From Anaerolineales bacterium (GTDB taxonomy: Bacteria > Chloroflexota > Anaerolineae > Anaerolineales > Villigracilaceae): 64,000 nt of DNA. The DNA is taken from assembly GCA_016927315.1 (NCBI GenBank), contig JAFGMV010000004.1, positions 23,376 to 87,375 on the forward strand, in the 5' to 3' direction. Positions 35,495 through 45,107 of this stretch are shown piece by piece. Positions within the stretch are counted from its first letter, which is position 1; every line of letters starts with the position of its first letter. The position numbers were made by a program, and so were the translations under genes. The notes beneath the pieces are model-generated. The model was not told the DNA's origin, made no database searches, and saw only the letters and a list, made by a program, of their open reading frames with translations.

Positions 35495-37189
35495 TTATGG
35501 AATTTCAGCAGGCGTCGGCTCAGTTTCAAGAGATCGTCGCGTGACCAGATACCAATCAACCGGGAGCCCATTTAACCGATCACTGGTGTCATAGAGCGGG
35601 GCAATTTGCACTCCGTTCACTTGAGCATCAACTGCATATGTATAAACAGGAAAATATAACGGCAAGGAGGGCAACTCTTTGGCAAAAATCACCTGGAAGT
35701 TGCGATAAAGACGCGCCCGGAAGTCAAAATCTGTAGATACACGCGCCTGCTCAAGATACTCACTGGCAGTCCGGTTATCCCATTGGGTGTAATTTTGTCC
35801 GCCAGTATCTTCAGACTGGTGCCAAAAAGGATATGGATCGGGATCAGGAGAACGGGAAAGGTTCAGATCAACCAGCGCCGCCTGATAGTTCCGGTTTGCC
35901 AGACCATCATAAATCAATTGGTCGTACTGCAGCGGAATCAGGTTGACTTCAACGCCAATATAAGCCCAATTTTCCTGAATAATCTGGGCTATCTCCGTAT
36001 GCAATTCATCGTTAGGATGCATTAAAGTCAGGGATAATCTCTCCCCTTCCATAGACCGCACCTCCCCACCTTCGGCAGGAATGGTATAACCTTCACTTTT
36101 CAGTAATGAAATAGCCTGCTCAGGTTCGAAATCCAGGTGTTCGACGTCATCATAGTATGCCCAGGAACCCGGTAAAATCGGTCCATCGGCAATAATCGCC
36201 TGCCCGCCCAGGGTATGGTTGACGATATAACTGCGATTCAGCCCTAACATCAGGGCTTTCCGGATGACATCATTCTGTAAAAATGGCGCCGTTGGGTCAT
36301 TCAGATTGAACAACACAATACTCAACATTGGTAACCGGCCAGTGTAAATGGACAGGTTGGGATCTGCCAATGCCTCGCTGAGCACATCTTCAGTGATATG
36401 ACTGATCCCTAAGGCCTCACCCTGTCGGTAAGCATCATAGGCGGAAGCTGAAGATGGATAGTACCTGAAAACAACCTGGGGAATGAACGGCTGTTTTCCG
36501 AAGTAACCATCAAATGTTGTCAACACCACCCCGGTGATTTGACCATTCTCTACAATCAAATGGTCAAGCTTATAGGGACCACTACCAATTGGTTTAAGAT
36601 TAAAATCAGCATCCACGATCTGATCTGCGGGGATCGGCTCCAGTAAATGCTTTGGTAACACACCAAAGGTAAGATAATCCAGAAATGGTGCATACGGTTC
36701 TGTTAAAGTGAATTTCAGGTTTTTCTCGTTCAGGCGAGTGATTTCTACACCAGCCCAGAGGTCTTTAATATCCTGTGGGTAAAATGAAGCGTTACTCTTG
36801 ATCAAATCGATCGTAAAGATCACATCATCACTGGTAACCGACTGCCCATCATGCCAGACAGCGTTCGGCCGAATGGTAAAATTATAGATCATACCATCCT
36901 GCGAAACTCCCCATGACTCTGCTAAATCTGGCCTGGGGAACCCCCTCTCGTCAAAGCGTATCAGTCCGTTGAAAATCAAACGGTTCACATCGCGATCGGC
37001 CGGGTTGTTCCAATCAAAAAGTGGATTCAGCCGCCCCATTGAACCAACCATTGCTTCGGTGTAAACACCTCCACTTGCCGGTTGTGGTAACAGCGGTTCA
37101 ACCAGTACTGATTGCTGTGTAAGTAGTAAGACTCCCACGATGATGAGAGTCAGAACAACAACAAGAATCTGCCAGCGTAGACGTTTCAT
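35495..37189 (-). CDS. Oligopeptide ABC transporter substrate-binding protein (SBP_bac_5)
   Basis: About 564 residues. An N-terminal membrane anchor (8-28) without lipobox precedes an SBP_bac_5 fold with DLAESWGVSQDGMIYNFTIR, VWHDGQSVTSDDVIFTI and GSGPYKLD near its start. The ATG at 37189 gives a good anchor; another ATG 10 codons upstream is possible, and neither has a clear ribosome-binding site. Permease and ATPase genes are not adjacent. The anchor instead of a lipid may be usual for this phylum. Confidence 0.88.
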   Translation of the reverse strand: MKRLRWQILVVVLTLIIVGVLLLTQQSVLVEPLLPQPASGGVYTEAMVGSMGRLNPLFDWNNPADRDVNRLIFNGLIRFDERGFPRPDLAESWGVSQDGMIYNFTIRPNAVWHDGQSVTSDDVIFTIDLIKSNASFYPQDIKDLWAGVEITRLNEKNLKFTLTEPYAPFLDYLTFGVLPKHLLEPIPADQIVDADFNLKPIGSGPYKLDHLIVENGQITGVVLTTFDGYFGKQPFIPQVVFRYYPSSASAYDAYRQGEALGISHITEDVLSEALADPNLSIYTGRLPMLSIVLFNLNDPTAPFLQNDVIRKALMLGLNRSYIVNHTLGGQAIIADGPILPGSWAYYDDVEHLDFEPEQAISLLKSEGYTIPAEGGEVRSMEGERLSLTLMHPNDELHTEIAQIIQENWAYIGVEVNLIPLQYDQLIYDGLANRNYQAALVDLNLSRSPDPDPYPFWHQSEDTGGQNYTQWDNRTASEYLEQARVSTDFDFRARLYRNFQVIFAKELPSLPLYFPVYTYAVDAQVNGVQIAPLYDTSDRLNGLPVDWYLVTRRSLETEPTPAEIP

Positions 37190-37271
37190 AGGCACATAAA
37201 AAGAAAGGCCTGTTCCCATCCCGGCAACGAGCGCAACCGGAATGTCGGCCTCTCAGACAGGTAGAAAACCC

Positions 37272-37496
37272 TTATTGGGAAATGACAACTGAAATGATCG
37301 CCAGTATAAAGAAAACTATGCTGAGAACAACGGTGACCCAGTATAATGTTTTTTCGATACCACGGCGAGCAGTGAAAACGCCACCGGCGTCACCACCAGC
37401 TAAGCCTCCCAGTCCTGCGCCCTTACTTTGCAAGACAACACTGATAATCAGTGCGATCGAAGTTATAATCAAAGCAATATCTATATATGACTGCAT
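37272..37496 (-). CDS. secG: Preprotein translocase subunit SecG
   Basis: 74 residues with two membrane segments. The SecG hallmark VVLQSKGAGLGGLAGGDAGG joins them, followed by a short ARRGIEKTLYWVT. AAGGAG precedes the ATG. It belongs to the SecYEG channel. It has a strong promoter and probably starts the operon that runs on through the substrate-binding protein. Confidence 0.95.
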   Translation of the reverse strand: MQSYIDIALIITSIALIISVVLQSKGAGLGGLAGGDAGGVFTARRGIEKTLYWVTVVLSIVFFILAIISVVISQ

Positions 37497-37525
37497 ACTT
37501 TTGTCTCCTTCGGAATAGCGGGCAA

Positions 37526-37555
37526 ATTATACCTGTGAAGATAGAGAGTCGTCAA
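37526..37555 (-). promoter_or_regulatory. Promoter of secG
   Basis: Minus-strand TTGACG (37550-37555), an 18-nt spacer and TATAAT (37526-37531). The divergent PHP gene begins only 15 nt beyond the -35 box. Confidence 0.75.
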
Positions 37556-37569
37556 CCACGAGGTTTCCA

Positions 37570-38634
37570 ATGCACGAAATTGCCATAAACCTTCATATCC
37601 ATTCCCGCTACTCAGATGGTAGTGGCTCACACAAAGATATCGCCCAGGCTGCCATGCGCGCCGGCTTGGAGGCGGTCATCGTTTCTGACCATAATGTATT
37701 GGTTCAAGGACTTGAAGGATACTACCGGCATCAGAAACAACGCACCCTGGTCCTTATTGGACAGGAAGTCCATGATCAGGAGCGCGATCCGCAAAAAAAC
37801 CATTTGCTGGTTTTTGGCGCCGACCGCGATTTGGCCACATTTGCAGACAATCCACAAACACTGGTGAATGCGGTTAAAAACGCCAACGGTCTGTCGTTTA
37901 TCGCCCACCCCTTTGAAACAGCTTCGCCAGTATTTAACGAGCCAGATATTTCCTGGGTCAATTGGGACGTGGAGGGTTTTACCGGCATTGAACTCTGGAA
38001 TGGAATGAGTGAAATGAAAGAGCACCTGAGCAGCATAGCCCAGGGGATACTTTTTGGGTATTTCCCGGAACTCATTGCGCATGGTCCCCGCACCGAGACA
38101 CTGCAACGCTGGGATGAATACCTGCTATCCGGTAAGCACATCGTTGCTGTCGGAGGATCAGACGCACATGCGTTCAACTATCAATTAGGTCCACTTAGAA
38201 AAGTAATCTTCCCTTACCATTTCCATTTTTCAACCATTAACACCCACTTGCTCCTGGCAAAACCGCTTAGCGGAGAACTTAACACAGACCGCCAGTTGAT
38301 CCTTGACGCGCTCAAACAAGGGCACGTCTTTATTGGATATGATCTACCTGCTTCCACGCGCGGTTTCCGCTTTACTGCCCAGGGACGGGATAAAACAGCA
38401 TTTATCGGGGATGAAATCCCGGCTCGCGAGGGAGTGACCATCCAGATCCGACTGCCTTCCATGGCTGCAGAATGCCGATTGATCCATAATGGTGCGGTTA
38501 TTCGTACCTGGAAAAAAGCAGAAATCTGTTCATTTATTACAACCAAACCGGGTTATTACCGGGTCGAAGCCTATCGCCGCTACTTGGGACAGTTGAGAGG
38601 ATGGATATACAGCAACCCCATTTTTATAAAATAA
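37570..38634 (+). CDS. PHP-domain metal-dependent phosphoesterase
   Basis: 354 residues. The PHP metal sites are clear: NLHIHSRYSDGS, SDHNVL, IGQEVH, FIAHPFE and GGSDAHAF. This arrangement is like that of RNase AM/YciV-type 3'-5' phosphoesterases and histidinol-phosphatase-like enzymes. The C-terminal 100 residues form an extra beta-rich domain. GAGG precedes the ATG. Substrate unknown. Confidence 0.9.
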   Translation: MHEIAINLHIHSRYSDGSGSHKDIAQAAMRAGLEAVIVSDHNVLVQGLEGYYRHQKQRTLVLIGQEVHDQERDPQKNHLLVFGADRDLATFADNPQTLVNAVKNANGLSFIAHPFETASPVFNEPDISWVNWDVEGFTGIELWNGMSEMKEHLSSIAQGILFGYFPELIAHGPRTETLQRWDEYLLSGKHIVAVGGSDAHAFNYQLGPLRKVIFPYHFHFSTINTHLLLAKPLSGELNTDRQLILDALKQGHVFIGYDLPASTRGFRFTAQGRDKTAFIGDEIPAREGVTIQIRLPSMAAECRLIHNGAVIRTWKKAEICSFITTKPGYYRVEAYRRYLGQLRGWIYSNPIFIK

Positions 38635-38771
38635 GCGCGTTGTGAACAGGCTCACTCAAGCAGTGTTCCCTTATGTAAGAGAGGCATTATTCTCTTTATA
38701 ATCATTCAACTCTCCAAGACTTGTAAGATAAATCAATCCAAATGATCTAACATTGCGCAAATACCTGTCTA

Positions 38772-38807
38772 AGCGATCCTGTCAGCGATCCTGTCAGCGA
38801 TCCTTCT
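38772..38807. repeat. 12-bp tandem repeat, three copies
   Basis: AGCGATCCTGTC, AGCGATCCTGTC and AGCGATCCTTCT in tandem, in the region between the PHP gene and rpsF. Confidence 0.8.
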
Positions 38808-38931
38808 CAAAATGCTCACTTTGTGTTAAACTACCAGCCAATTAGGCACATAAAAACGAATGTGTCTCTTTCCGCCCTGGCTCACCCACGGTGTTGACCG
38901 GGAGCAACCCCAAGGAAAGGAGGTTTCCCCA

Positions 38932-39216
38932 ATGCGTAAATACGAACTTGTTTGCGTGATCCATCCTGATCTCGATGAAGTCGCTTTTAACGGCGCCGTC
39001 GATAAAGTCAAAGGTTGGATTTCTGAAACAGGCGGCAGCGTTGATAAAGTGGACAACTGGGGCCGTCGCAAGTTGGCCTATATGATCCGCAAGCAACGTG
39101 AAGGCCAGTATATTCTGTTGAATGTCAGCATGCCGCCCACAGCCTTAAACGAACTCGAACGCAATATGCGGTTCCACGAACCGGTTCTGCGGTATATGAT
39201 TTCACTGGTCTCGTGA
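38932..39216 (+). CDS. rpsF: 30S ribosomal protein S6
   Basis: 94 residues from the ATG at 38932, chosen because AAGGAAAGGAGG lies 8 nt upstream; the frame is open for 24 more codons but they do not belong. MRKYELVCVIHPDLDE, then WGRRKLAYMIRKQREGQYIL are typical S6. It binds 16S rRNA with S18. It leads the rpsF-ssb-rpsR operon. A long leader may carry an autoregulatory structure. Confidence 0.97.
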   Translation: MRKYELVCVIHPDLDEVAFNGAVDKVKGWISETGGSVDKVDNWGRRKLAYMIRKQREGQYILLNVSMPPTALNELERNMRFHEPVLRYMISLVS

Positions 39217-39263
39217 TTGGACTGTTCTTGGTTTTCCCGGTCAATGATCAAAAGGAGGAAGAG

Positions 39264-39683
39264 ATGAGCCAAGGCCTTAATAAAGTCATGATAATCGGTC
39301 ACCTGGGACGAGATCCAGAAATGCGCTACACTCCATCGGGTCGACCTGTGACAACTTTCTCAGTCGCCGTAAGCCGGTCGTGGAATAAACCCGACGGCGA
39401 GCGCCACACTGAAACAGAATGGTTCAATATTGTTGCATGGAGTAATCTTGCCGAGATCTGCAAAAACTATCTGAACAAAGGCCAGCAGGTTTATGTTGAA
39501 GGCAGATTACAAACCCGGCGCTGGGAAGACAAAGAAGGCGGTAAACACACTACCATCGAGATTGCTGCAAACAAAATGATGATGTTAGGCGACCGCCGGG
39601 ACTCAAACAACGACCAGATTGAAGAACACAAAGCCGAAGAAGATGATATTTCCTCGGTTGAAGATGATGAATTTCCGTTCTAA
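39264..39683 (+). CDS. ssb: Single-stranded DNA-binding protein
   Basis: 139 residues from the ATG at 39264 with AAAGGAGG close upstream. OB fold: [36 protein letters not shown] and [14 protein letters not shown]. The tail is acidic and ends DDEFPF, the usual partner-binding tip. The rpsF-ssb-rpsR order is widespread in bacteria. Confidence 0.97.
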   Translation: MSQGLNKVMIIGHLGRDPEMRYTPSGRPVTTFSVAVSRSWNKPDGERHTETEWFNIVAWSNLAEICKNYLNKGQQVYVEGRLQTRRWEDKEGGKHTTIEIAANKMMMLGDRRDSNNDQIEEHKAEEDDISSVEDDEFPF

Positions 39684-39706
39684 CAACAGACGAACAGGAG
39701 TATGAC

Positions 39707-39985
39707 ATGAGCATGGATGATACAAGCTCAGGAGGGCGCTCCGGACACCGGTTTTACTCGCGCCCCAAAGTATGTCAATTTTGTGTTGACAAACATCAGA
39801 CAATTGATTACAAGAAATTTGATTTACTGAAACGTTTCATTACTGACGATGGCAAGATCCGCCCAAGGCGGCAGACCGGTACCTGCGCCCGCCATCAAAG
39901 GACTTTAGCCCGTGCGATCAAGCAGGCCCGTCACATTGCCCTGCTCCCCTATACCGGAAAATACTGGGAAGAAGGACATTCCTAA
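39707..39985 (+). CDS. rpsR: 30S ribosomal protein S18
   Basis: 92 residues. [24 protein letters not shown] and [26 protein letters not shown] are typical S18. Three Cys (two in CQFC, one in TGTC) may bind zinc, as in the Cys-type paralogues. It is the last gene of the operon. Confidence 0.97.
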   Translation: MSMDDTSSGGRSGHRFYSRPKVCQFCVDKHQTIDYKKFDLLKRFITDDGKIRPRRQTGTCARHQRTLARAIKQARHIALLPYTGKYWEEGHS

Positions 39986-39997
39986 ACCAATGTACTA

Positions 39998-40030
39998 TAC
40001 GCGAGGTATGGATTGTCCGTGCCTCGCGTA
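39998..40030 (+). terminator. Hairpin after rpsR, weak terminator or processing site
   Basis: A 9-bp stem TACGCGAGG/CCTCGCGTA with a 15-nt loop, followed by ACAATTTAAAG, not a T run. It may reduce rather than stop transcription into the foldase gene. Confidence 0.45.
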
Positions 40031-40050
40031 ACAATTTAAAGAGGCCAAAC

Positions 40051-41400
40051 ATGGCAAAAAACAACCCCAAACCATCTATAGCCAGCAAGAAACACATCGC
40101 TCGATTGGAACGTGAACGCCGGCAAACCCGGTTGATCCGTTATGTTGCCATTGGTATATTCTTATCAATTATACTAATTCTGACTTATGGTTACCTGGAT
40201 CTGCATGTGTTTGCACTCCAAAAACCCGTCGCCATCGTTAATGGTGAGAATATCTCTATTCAAGAATTTCAGGGTCAGGCGAAGATGAAACGAGCTGAAT
40301 TGGTAGATACTCACCAGCAATACGTTAATTTTGCGAGTTATTTGGGTATAGACCTCAGAACCGACCCAACCTTCGGGAATACAGTCAAAAATATTGAACT
40401 CCAATTATTTAAACCGCAAGATATGGGGAAAGAGCTGCTCGACAATATGATTGATGATCGATTAATTCGCCAGGAAGCCGAAAAGATGGGTATTACGATC
40501 AGCTCCGCAGAACTGGAAAAAGAAATCCAGAAACAAATGGGATATTTCCCAGACGGAACCCCAACCCCGACCCGTACACCAACCACCATTGTGGAACCGA
40601 CCTTATCCCCCAAGACCCTGGCACTGATCACCCCTACATTCACTCCGACCGCCTTCCCTACCTCAACGCCAGGTGAACCCGGGAACACCCCAACCGCCAC
40701 ACCCGGCGAGGGAGAATCTGCCGCAACCCCAACCGTAACCAGCACGCCCCTGCCAACCGTTACCCCATCACCCTTTACAGCAGATCTGTACCAGGAAAGA
40801 ATGACCCTGGTGCTGGATAATCTCAGTAATAACTTTGGCGTACAGGAACAGGATTATCGTGCCTATATTGAATCATCCCTTTACAAGGAAAAAGTAAAGG
40901 AATCCATCACTTCAGACATTGGCAGTTTGCAAGACCAGGTCTGGGTACGCCACATCCTTCTCAAGAATAAAGAAGACGCTGATAAACTATATCAGCGCTT
41001 GCAGAAAGGGGAAGACTTCGCCGAATTGGCAAAAGAATTATCAGAAGATACGGGTTCCGGAGCCAATGGCGGGGATGTGGGTTGGTTCGGCGCCAACGGC
41101 AATATGGTCGAGCCTTTCAAGGAGGCATCCTTCCGCCTCGAAGTCGGTGAGATCAGTGAACCAGTAATGTCTCAGTTCGGCTATCATCTTATCCAGGTGC
41201 TGGCCCATGAGATGCGCCCGATAAATACATCTGAACAGGCACAGCTTGCCGACTATGAATTCGAAAAATGGCTGGACCAGGTCCGGGAAGAAGCGGATAT
41301 CGAGAGATTTGATGACCGCTGGCCGAACTTCATCCCCACAGAACCAGCTGCTGAAAACATGATAACTCCCCTTTTCCCTGAAATCCAACTCGAACAATAA
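40051..41400 (+). CDS. Membrane-anchored parvulin-type peptidyl-prolyl isomerase
   Basis: 449 residues. A basic N-terminus, one membrane anchor (about 30-50), and a SurA/PrsA-type N-terminal chaperone domain. That domain is split by a Thr/Pro-rich stretch (about 170-245) of many TPT and TPTP repeats. The parvulin domain (about 290-390) has VRHILLKNKEDADKLYQRL, GGDVGWFGANGNMVEPF and FGYHLIQVL. It should assist folding of exported proteins outside the membrane. The linker is expected to be flexible and perhaps glycosylated. Confidence 0.92.
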   Translation: MAKNNPKPSIASKKHIARLERERRQTRLIRYVAIGIFLSIILILTYGYLDLHVFALQKPVAIVNGENISIQEFQGQAKMKRAELVDTHQQYVNFASYLGIDLRTDPTFGNTVKNIELQLFKPQDMGKELLDNMIDDRLIRQEAEKMGITISSAELEKEIQKQMGYFPDGTPTPTRTPTTIVEPTLSPKTLALITPTFTPTAFPTSTPGEPGNTPTATPGEGESAATPTVTSTPLPTVTPSPFTADLYQERMTLVLDNLSNNFGVQEQDYRAYIESSLYKEKVKESITSDIGSLQDQVWVRHILLKNKEDADKLYQRLQKGEDFAELAKELSEDTGSGANGGDVGWFGANGNMVEPFKEASFRLEVGEISEPVMSQFGYHLIQVLAHEMRPINTSEQAQLADYEFEKWLDQVREEADIERFDDRWPNFIPTEPAAENMITPLFPEIQLEQ

Positions 41401-41412
41401 GTTCGCTGTTTG

Positions 41413-41455
41413 AAAAAAAGATGCCGCCTCTCCTGTGAGTGCGGCATCTTTTCAT
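41413..41455. terminator. Bidirectional terminator between foldase and smc
   Basis: AAAAGATGCCGC pairs with GCGGCATCTTTT (41416-41427 with 41441-41452). T runs close both sides, so it can serve the plus-strand foldase and the minus-strand smc gene, which converge here. Confidence 0.85.
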
Positions 41456-41474
41456 TCCAAAGGTATCCATCCCA

Positions 41475-44400
41475 CTAACGAAAATACTCATCACTGAGCT
41501 CATCCAGCCGCAGGCTGATGATCTGGCTGGCAGAATCGCGTCCCATCGTGACCCCATAGATCACATCCGCAACCTGAACTGTGGTCCGGTTGTGGGTTAC
41601 AACAACAAACTGGGTTTCCTTGCTTAACTCCGACAGCATATCCCTGAAGCGGCCGACATTGGCTTCGTCCAACATGGCGTCTACCTCATCAAGCACGCAC
41701 AGCGGAGTGGGAGAGATGCGCAATAAGGCGAATACCAGTGCGATCGCGGTCAGAGTCCTTTCTCCGCCAGACAGCAGCGCCAGCCCCTGTTCCCGGCGCC
41801 CGGGTAGACGCGCCTCAATATCGATACCGGTCTCGACCAGGTTTTCAGGATCGGTCAATGCCAGCCTGGCCGAGCCGCCTCCAAACAGGCGGGTGAAGAT
41901 ATCCCTGAACTCCCGGTCAACAGCTTCAAATGTCTTCCGGAATTCACGCTGGGTCAGTTCATCCAGTTCGGCAATCACCTGGCGCAGATCTGATTCAGCC
42001 TTGTTAAGATCATCGATCTGGTTCTTCATAAATTCATACCGTTCGCTTTCAGCGCTATATTCGCTTTCAGCTTCCGGGTTGATCGGACCCATGCGGCGCA
42101 GCTGCGCCCGCTGCTGTGTCAGCTGCTCTTCCAGGTCTGGTGATAATTCTGTGATCACTGGCAGCTGCTCAACCATACCATCAAAAGGCAGCGGCACCGG
42201 ACCGGGAACTTCGGAACTATACTGCAGCGACACCAGTCCAAAATCATCCTGGATCCGCTGCTGCAGTGATTCAAATGCCTCCTGCCGGCGGGCCAGCTCA
42301 ACCTGCACCTGGCTGTAATTGCGTTCCTCGGCAGTTACATGACGCTGGGTCTGGCTTTCCTGCTCCTGCAGATCATGCTCCTGCCGCTCAATAGCCTCAA
42401 GTTCGCTCTCTGCTGGTTCAATCTGGGCCTGCAAGATATCCAGCTGTCGATTGATCTCCCCTTCCTGCGTTCGCAGGTTTGTCTTCTCGCTCTCAAGATC
42501 AGCCAATGACGCTTCTATCTGGTTCTGGCGGGCAAGCACGTCATTATTCTGGCGCACCAGACGTTCCAACACCTGTTCCTGCTCAGCCCGCCGTGCTTCC
42601 ACATCACTCAGGGAGCGCTCAGAAACCGCCGAACGCGTACCCCAGTATGTAACCTGTTCCTGGACTTCATCCAGCATCAATCCGGTTAATTCCGAACTCA
42701 AACGTTGGATATCATCTTCGACTTGTGTGGTTTTTCTGTCAACGTCGACTTGCTTCTCATTGGCATCCAGGATACCGGCCTCTGCCTGGGTGATTTCTTC
42801 CTTCAGCCCAGCCCGCTGTGTCTGCTGCCAATCAAGCTGGCGTTGGGCAGATTCATGCTCCAGTCGGGCCTGCTGTTCCTTTGCCTGGATTTCTTCCAGG
42901 TTCTCACGATCCTGCTGTAAACGGGCTTCAAGTGCAGTTTGTCGGTGTTGAGCCGCAGAAAGCTGATCCTGTAAACCCTCTAATAATCCATTCAACGCCT
43001 TGATCTGTTCATTCAATCCCGACAGCGACTGTTGCAATTCACGCTTCTGGCGGGGACGGCCAAGGATACCTGAACGCGCCTGTTTCCCGGCCAGTACGGC
43101 GCCATCAGCTCGGAAAACCTTTCCGTCCAGGGTCACCGCATGGACCCGACCATTATGTGATTTGGTAATCCGGCGGGCTGCCTGCTGGTCCTTCACAATC
43201 AACGTATTGCCGAGCAGCAAGTCGACCACCGGCCGTAAATCCGCAGGGCACTTGACCAGTTCGGCTGCAAGCCCCAGACAATCCTCCTCGCGGGGGATAT
43301 CGGTTTTCGTACCCTTCGCCAGCCATTCCAAAGGCAGCAAGGAGGCTCTTCCAGCCTCATCTGACTCAAGTATCTGCAAGGATTGTTCAACATCCAGCCC
43401 AGATTGCAGCAGCACTGCATCAACATGCTCTCCAAGCGCTGCTGAAACAGCCGTCTCCAATTCTGCGGGGACATCCAGGGCGCTGCTCAATGCACCCTGC
43501 ACACCGGTAATGCGAGACTTCCTGGCCGCATCCAACAGGTAACGCGCCCCTTCTGCGTACCCTGTCAGGGATTCGTCTGCCTGTTCAAGGACCTCCAACT
43601 GGGCCTGGATCCGGGTATGCCGGGTTTGCAGTTCAGCGCGTTCGTCAACCCGCCTGCGCCGTTCCTGATCCAATTCATTTACATGTGACTGCTGTTCTTT
43701 TAACTCAGCCAGGCACACATTCACAGACTGTTCAGCATCTTTATGTTGGGCCCGGATCTCAGAATGTTTCCCTTCGGCCTGCTGTTTGGCCGTTTCAGCC
43801 TGCCGGATCGCTGCCTGCGTATCTTCCAACTTTGTTCTTTGGGAAATGATACGGGATTGAAGTTCATCTGTACGGGCCTGCAGTTCGGTGCGCAGCGTCT
43901 TGAGCTGATCGAGTTGGCTGCGAGCTTCCTGGGCCTGCCCTTCAACAACAGAACGCTCTGACTGGTATGTACGCAAATTCTGTTGTGCAAGGTCCAGCTG
44001 GTTGACGGCATCGTCGTATTCATCCTGGAACCGCTTCAGCTCCTGTTCGATCTCCGATAACCGTTGACGGGCAATTTCCTGCTCTCCCTGCACCCGGTCC
44101 TGGTCGAGCACCAGGGTCTGACTGCCAGACAGTAAGGACCGGCGCCGTTCATCCAAGACAGCCAGTTGGCGGCTGACAGACTCCCGCTGGTTATGAAGTT
44201 CTGAAGACTCCTTGCGCCACCGATTCAATTCAGCCCGAATAGCATGCAGCTTCTCCCGAAAGGCAGCCGATTCATCCATTGTCGCCTGGAAATCATCCCG
44301 GGCTTTATGCACTTTACTTTCGTGATCACGTACAGCATCCCGGATTACAGAAAGATCTTTCATGGTCTGGTGCCAATGATATCCATACCATTCACGCAGC

Positions 44401-45080
44401 AGCAGGTTCAAATCTTCCTGGGCCTGCGCATATTCCTTCGCCCGGCGCGCCTGGCGTTCCAGCTTTCGCAGGCGCGGCTCCAACTCAGTCATGATATCCA
44501 GGACGCGTTCCAGGTTGCGCCGGGTATTTTCCAGGCGTTTCAAGGCTTCTTCACGCCGGGTACGGTACAAACCTACCCCAGCCGCTTCTTCGAACAGGCG
44601 CCGGCGCTCATCTGCCTTCAAAGCCAAGGAGGCATCCACCAGACCCTGCCCAATGATCGTGTAGGTCCGCTCCCCCAAGCCAGACTGTGACAGCAGCTCA
44701 TTGAAATCACGCAAGCGAACACCCTGGCTGTTCAACAGGTATTCGTTGCGCCCATCGCGGTAAGCCCGGCGGGTCAGGGACACTTCACTGAAATCCACTG
44801 GCAACCAGTTCTCTTCGTTGTCGAACAGGATCGAGACCGAAGCCATCCCCGCTCGTGAACGCTGCTCCGATCCGGAGAAGATCATATCCTCTGTCTTCTT
44901 GCCCCGCAGCAGACTGTACGATTGCTCTCCCAGCGCCCAACGCAGGGAATCGGCAATATTCGATTTTCCGGATCCGTTGGGTCCGACAATCGCCGTTATC
45001 CCCTCGCCAAACTCGAACACAGTCCGGGCTGCGAAGGTCTTATAACCATGAAGTTCCAAAGACTTTAATCGTAAAGGCAT
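41475..45080 (-). CDS. smc: Chromosome segregation ATPase SMC
   Basis: 1201 residues, normal for SMC. Head: Walker A IVGPNGSGKSN (about 30-42). Two long coiled coils (about 170-500 and 680-1020) enclose a hinge with VQGALSSALDVPAELETAVSAALG and the Gly-rich AVLAGKQARSGILGRPRQK. The tail has the ABC signature LSGGERTLTA and Walker B CVLDEVDAMLDEAN. It forms dimers that organise and segregate the chromosome with ScpAB. It is preceded by rnc on the same strand. Confidence 0.96.
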   Translation of the reverse strand: MPLRLKSLELHGYKTFAARTVFEFGEGITAIVGPNGSGKSNIADSLRWALGEQSYSLLRGKKTEDMIFSGSEQRSRAGMASVSILFDNEENWLPVDFSEVSLTRRAYRDGRNEYLLNSQGVRLRDFNELLSQSGLGERTYTIIGQGLVDASLALKADERRRLFEEAAGVGLYRTRREEALKRLENTRRNLERVLDIMTELEPRLRKLERQARRAKEYAQAQEDLNLLLREWYGYHWHQTMKDLSVIRDAVRDHESKVHKARDDFQATMDESAAFREKLHAIRAELNRWRKESSELHNQRESVSRQLAVLDERRRSLLSGSQTLVLDQDRVQGEQEIARQRLSEIEQELKRFQDEYDDAVNQLDLAQQNLRTYQSERSVVEGQAQEARSQLDQLKTLRTELQARTDELQSRIISQRTKLEDTQAAIRQAETAKQQAEGKHSEIRAQHKDAEQSVNVCLAELKEQQSHVNELDQERRRRVDERAELQTRHTRIQAQLEVLEQADESLTGYAEGARYLLDAARKSRITGVQGALSSALDVPAELETAVSAALGEHVDAVLLQSGLDVEQSLQILESDEAGRASLLPLEWLAKGTKTDIPREEDCLGLAAELVKCPADLRPVVDLLLGNTLIVKDQQAARRITKSHNGRVHAVTLDGKVFRADGAVLAGKQARSGILGRPRQKRELQQSLSGLNEQIKALNGLLEGLQDQLSAAQHRQTALEARLQQDRENLEEIQAKEQQARLEHESAQRQLDWQQTQRAGLKEEITQAEAGILDANEKQVDVDRKTTQVEDDIQRLSSELTGLMLDEVQEQVTYWGTRSAVSERSLSDVEARRAEQEQVLERLVRQNNDVLARQNQIEASLADLESEKTNLRTQEGEINRQLDILQAQIEPAESELEAIERQEHDLQEQESQTQRHVTAEERNYSQVQVELARRQEAFESLQQRIQDDFGLVSLQYSSEVPGPVPLPFDGMVEQLPVITELSPDLEEQLTQQRAQLRRMGPINPEAESEYSAESERYEFMKNQIDDLNKAESDLRQVIAELDELTQREFRKTFEAVDREFRDIFTRLFGGGSARLALTDPENLVETGIDIEARLPGRREQGLALLSGGERTLTAIALVFALLRISPTPLCVLDEVDAMLDEANVGRFRDMLSELSKETQFVVVTHNRTTVQVADVIYGVTMGRDSASQIISLRLDELSDEYFR

Positions 45081-45107
45081 TGTTTAAGAGAGAAGATAAA
45101 GTTTAAT

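Noticed and set aside
35495..37219. Start of the peptide-binding protein at 37219
   Set aside because: The longer form adds ten residues before an otherwise good membrane anchor, and has no better ribosome-binding site. The shorter start is preferred but not proven.
41581..42951. Plus-strand frames of up to 245 codons opposite smc
   Set aside because: Ser-rich shadow of coiled-coil codons; no start signals.
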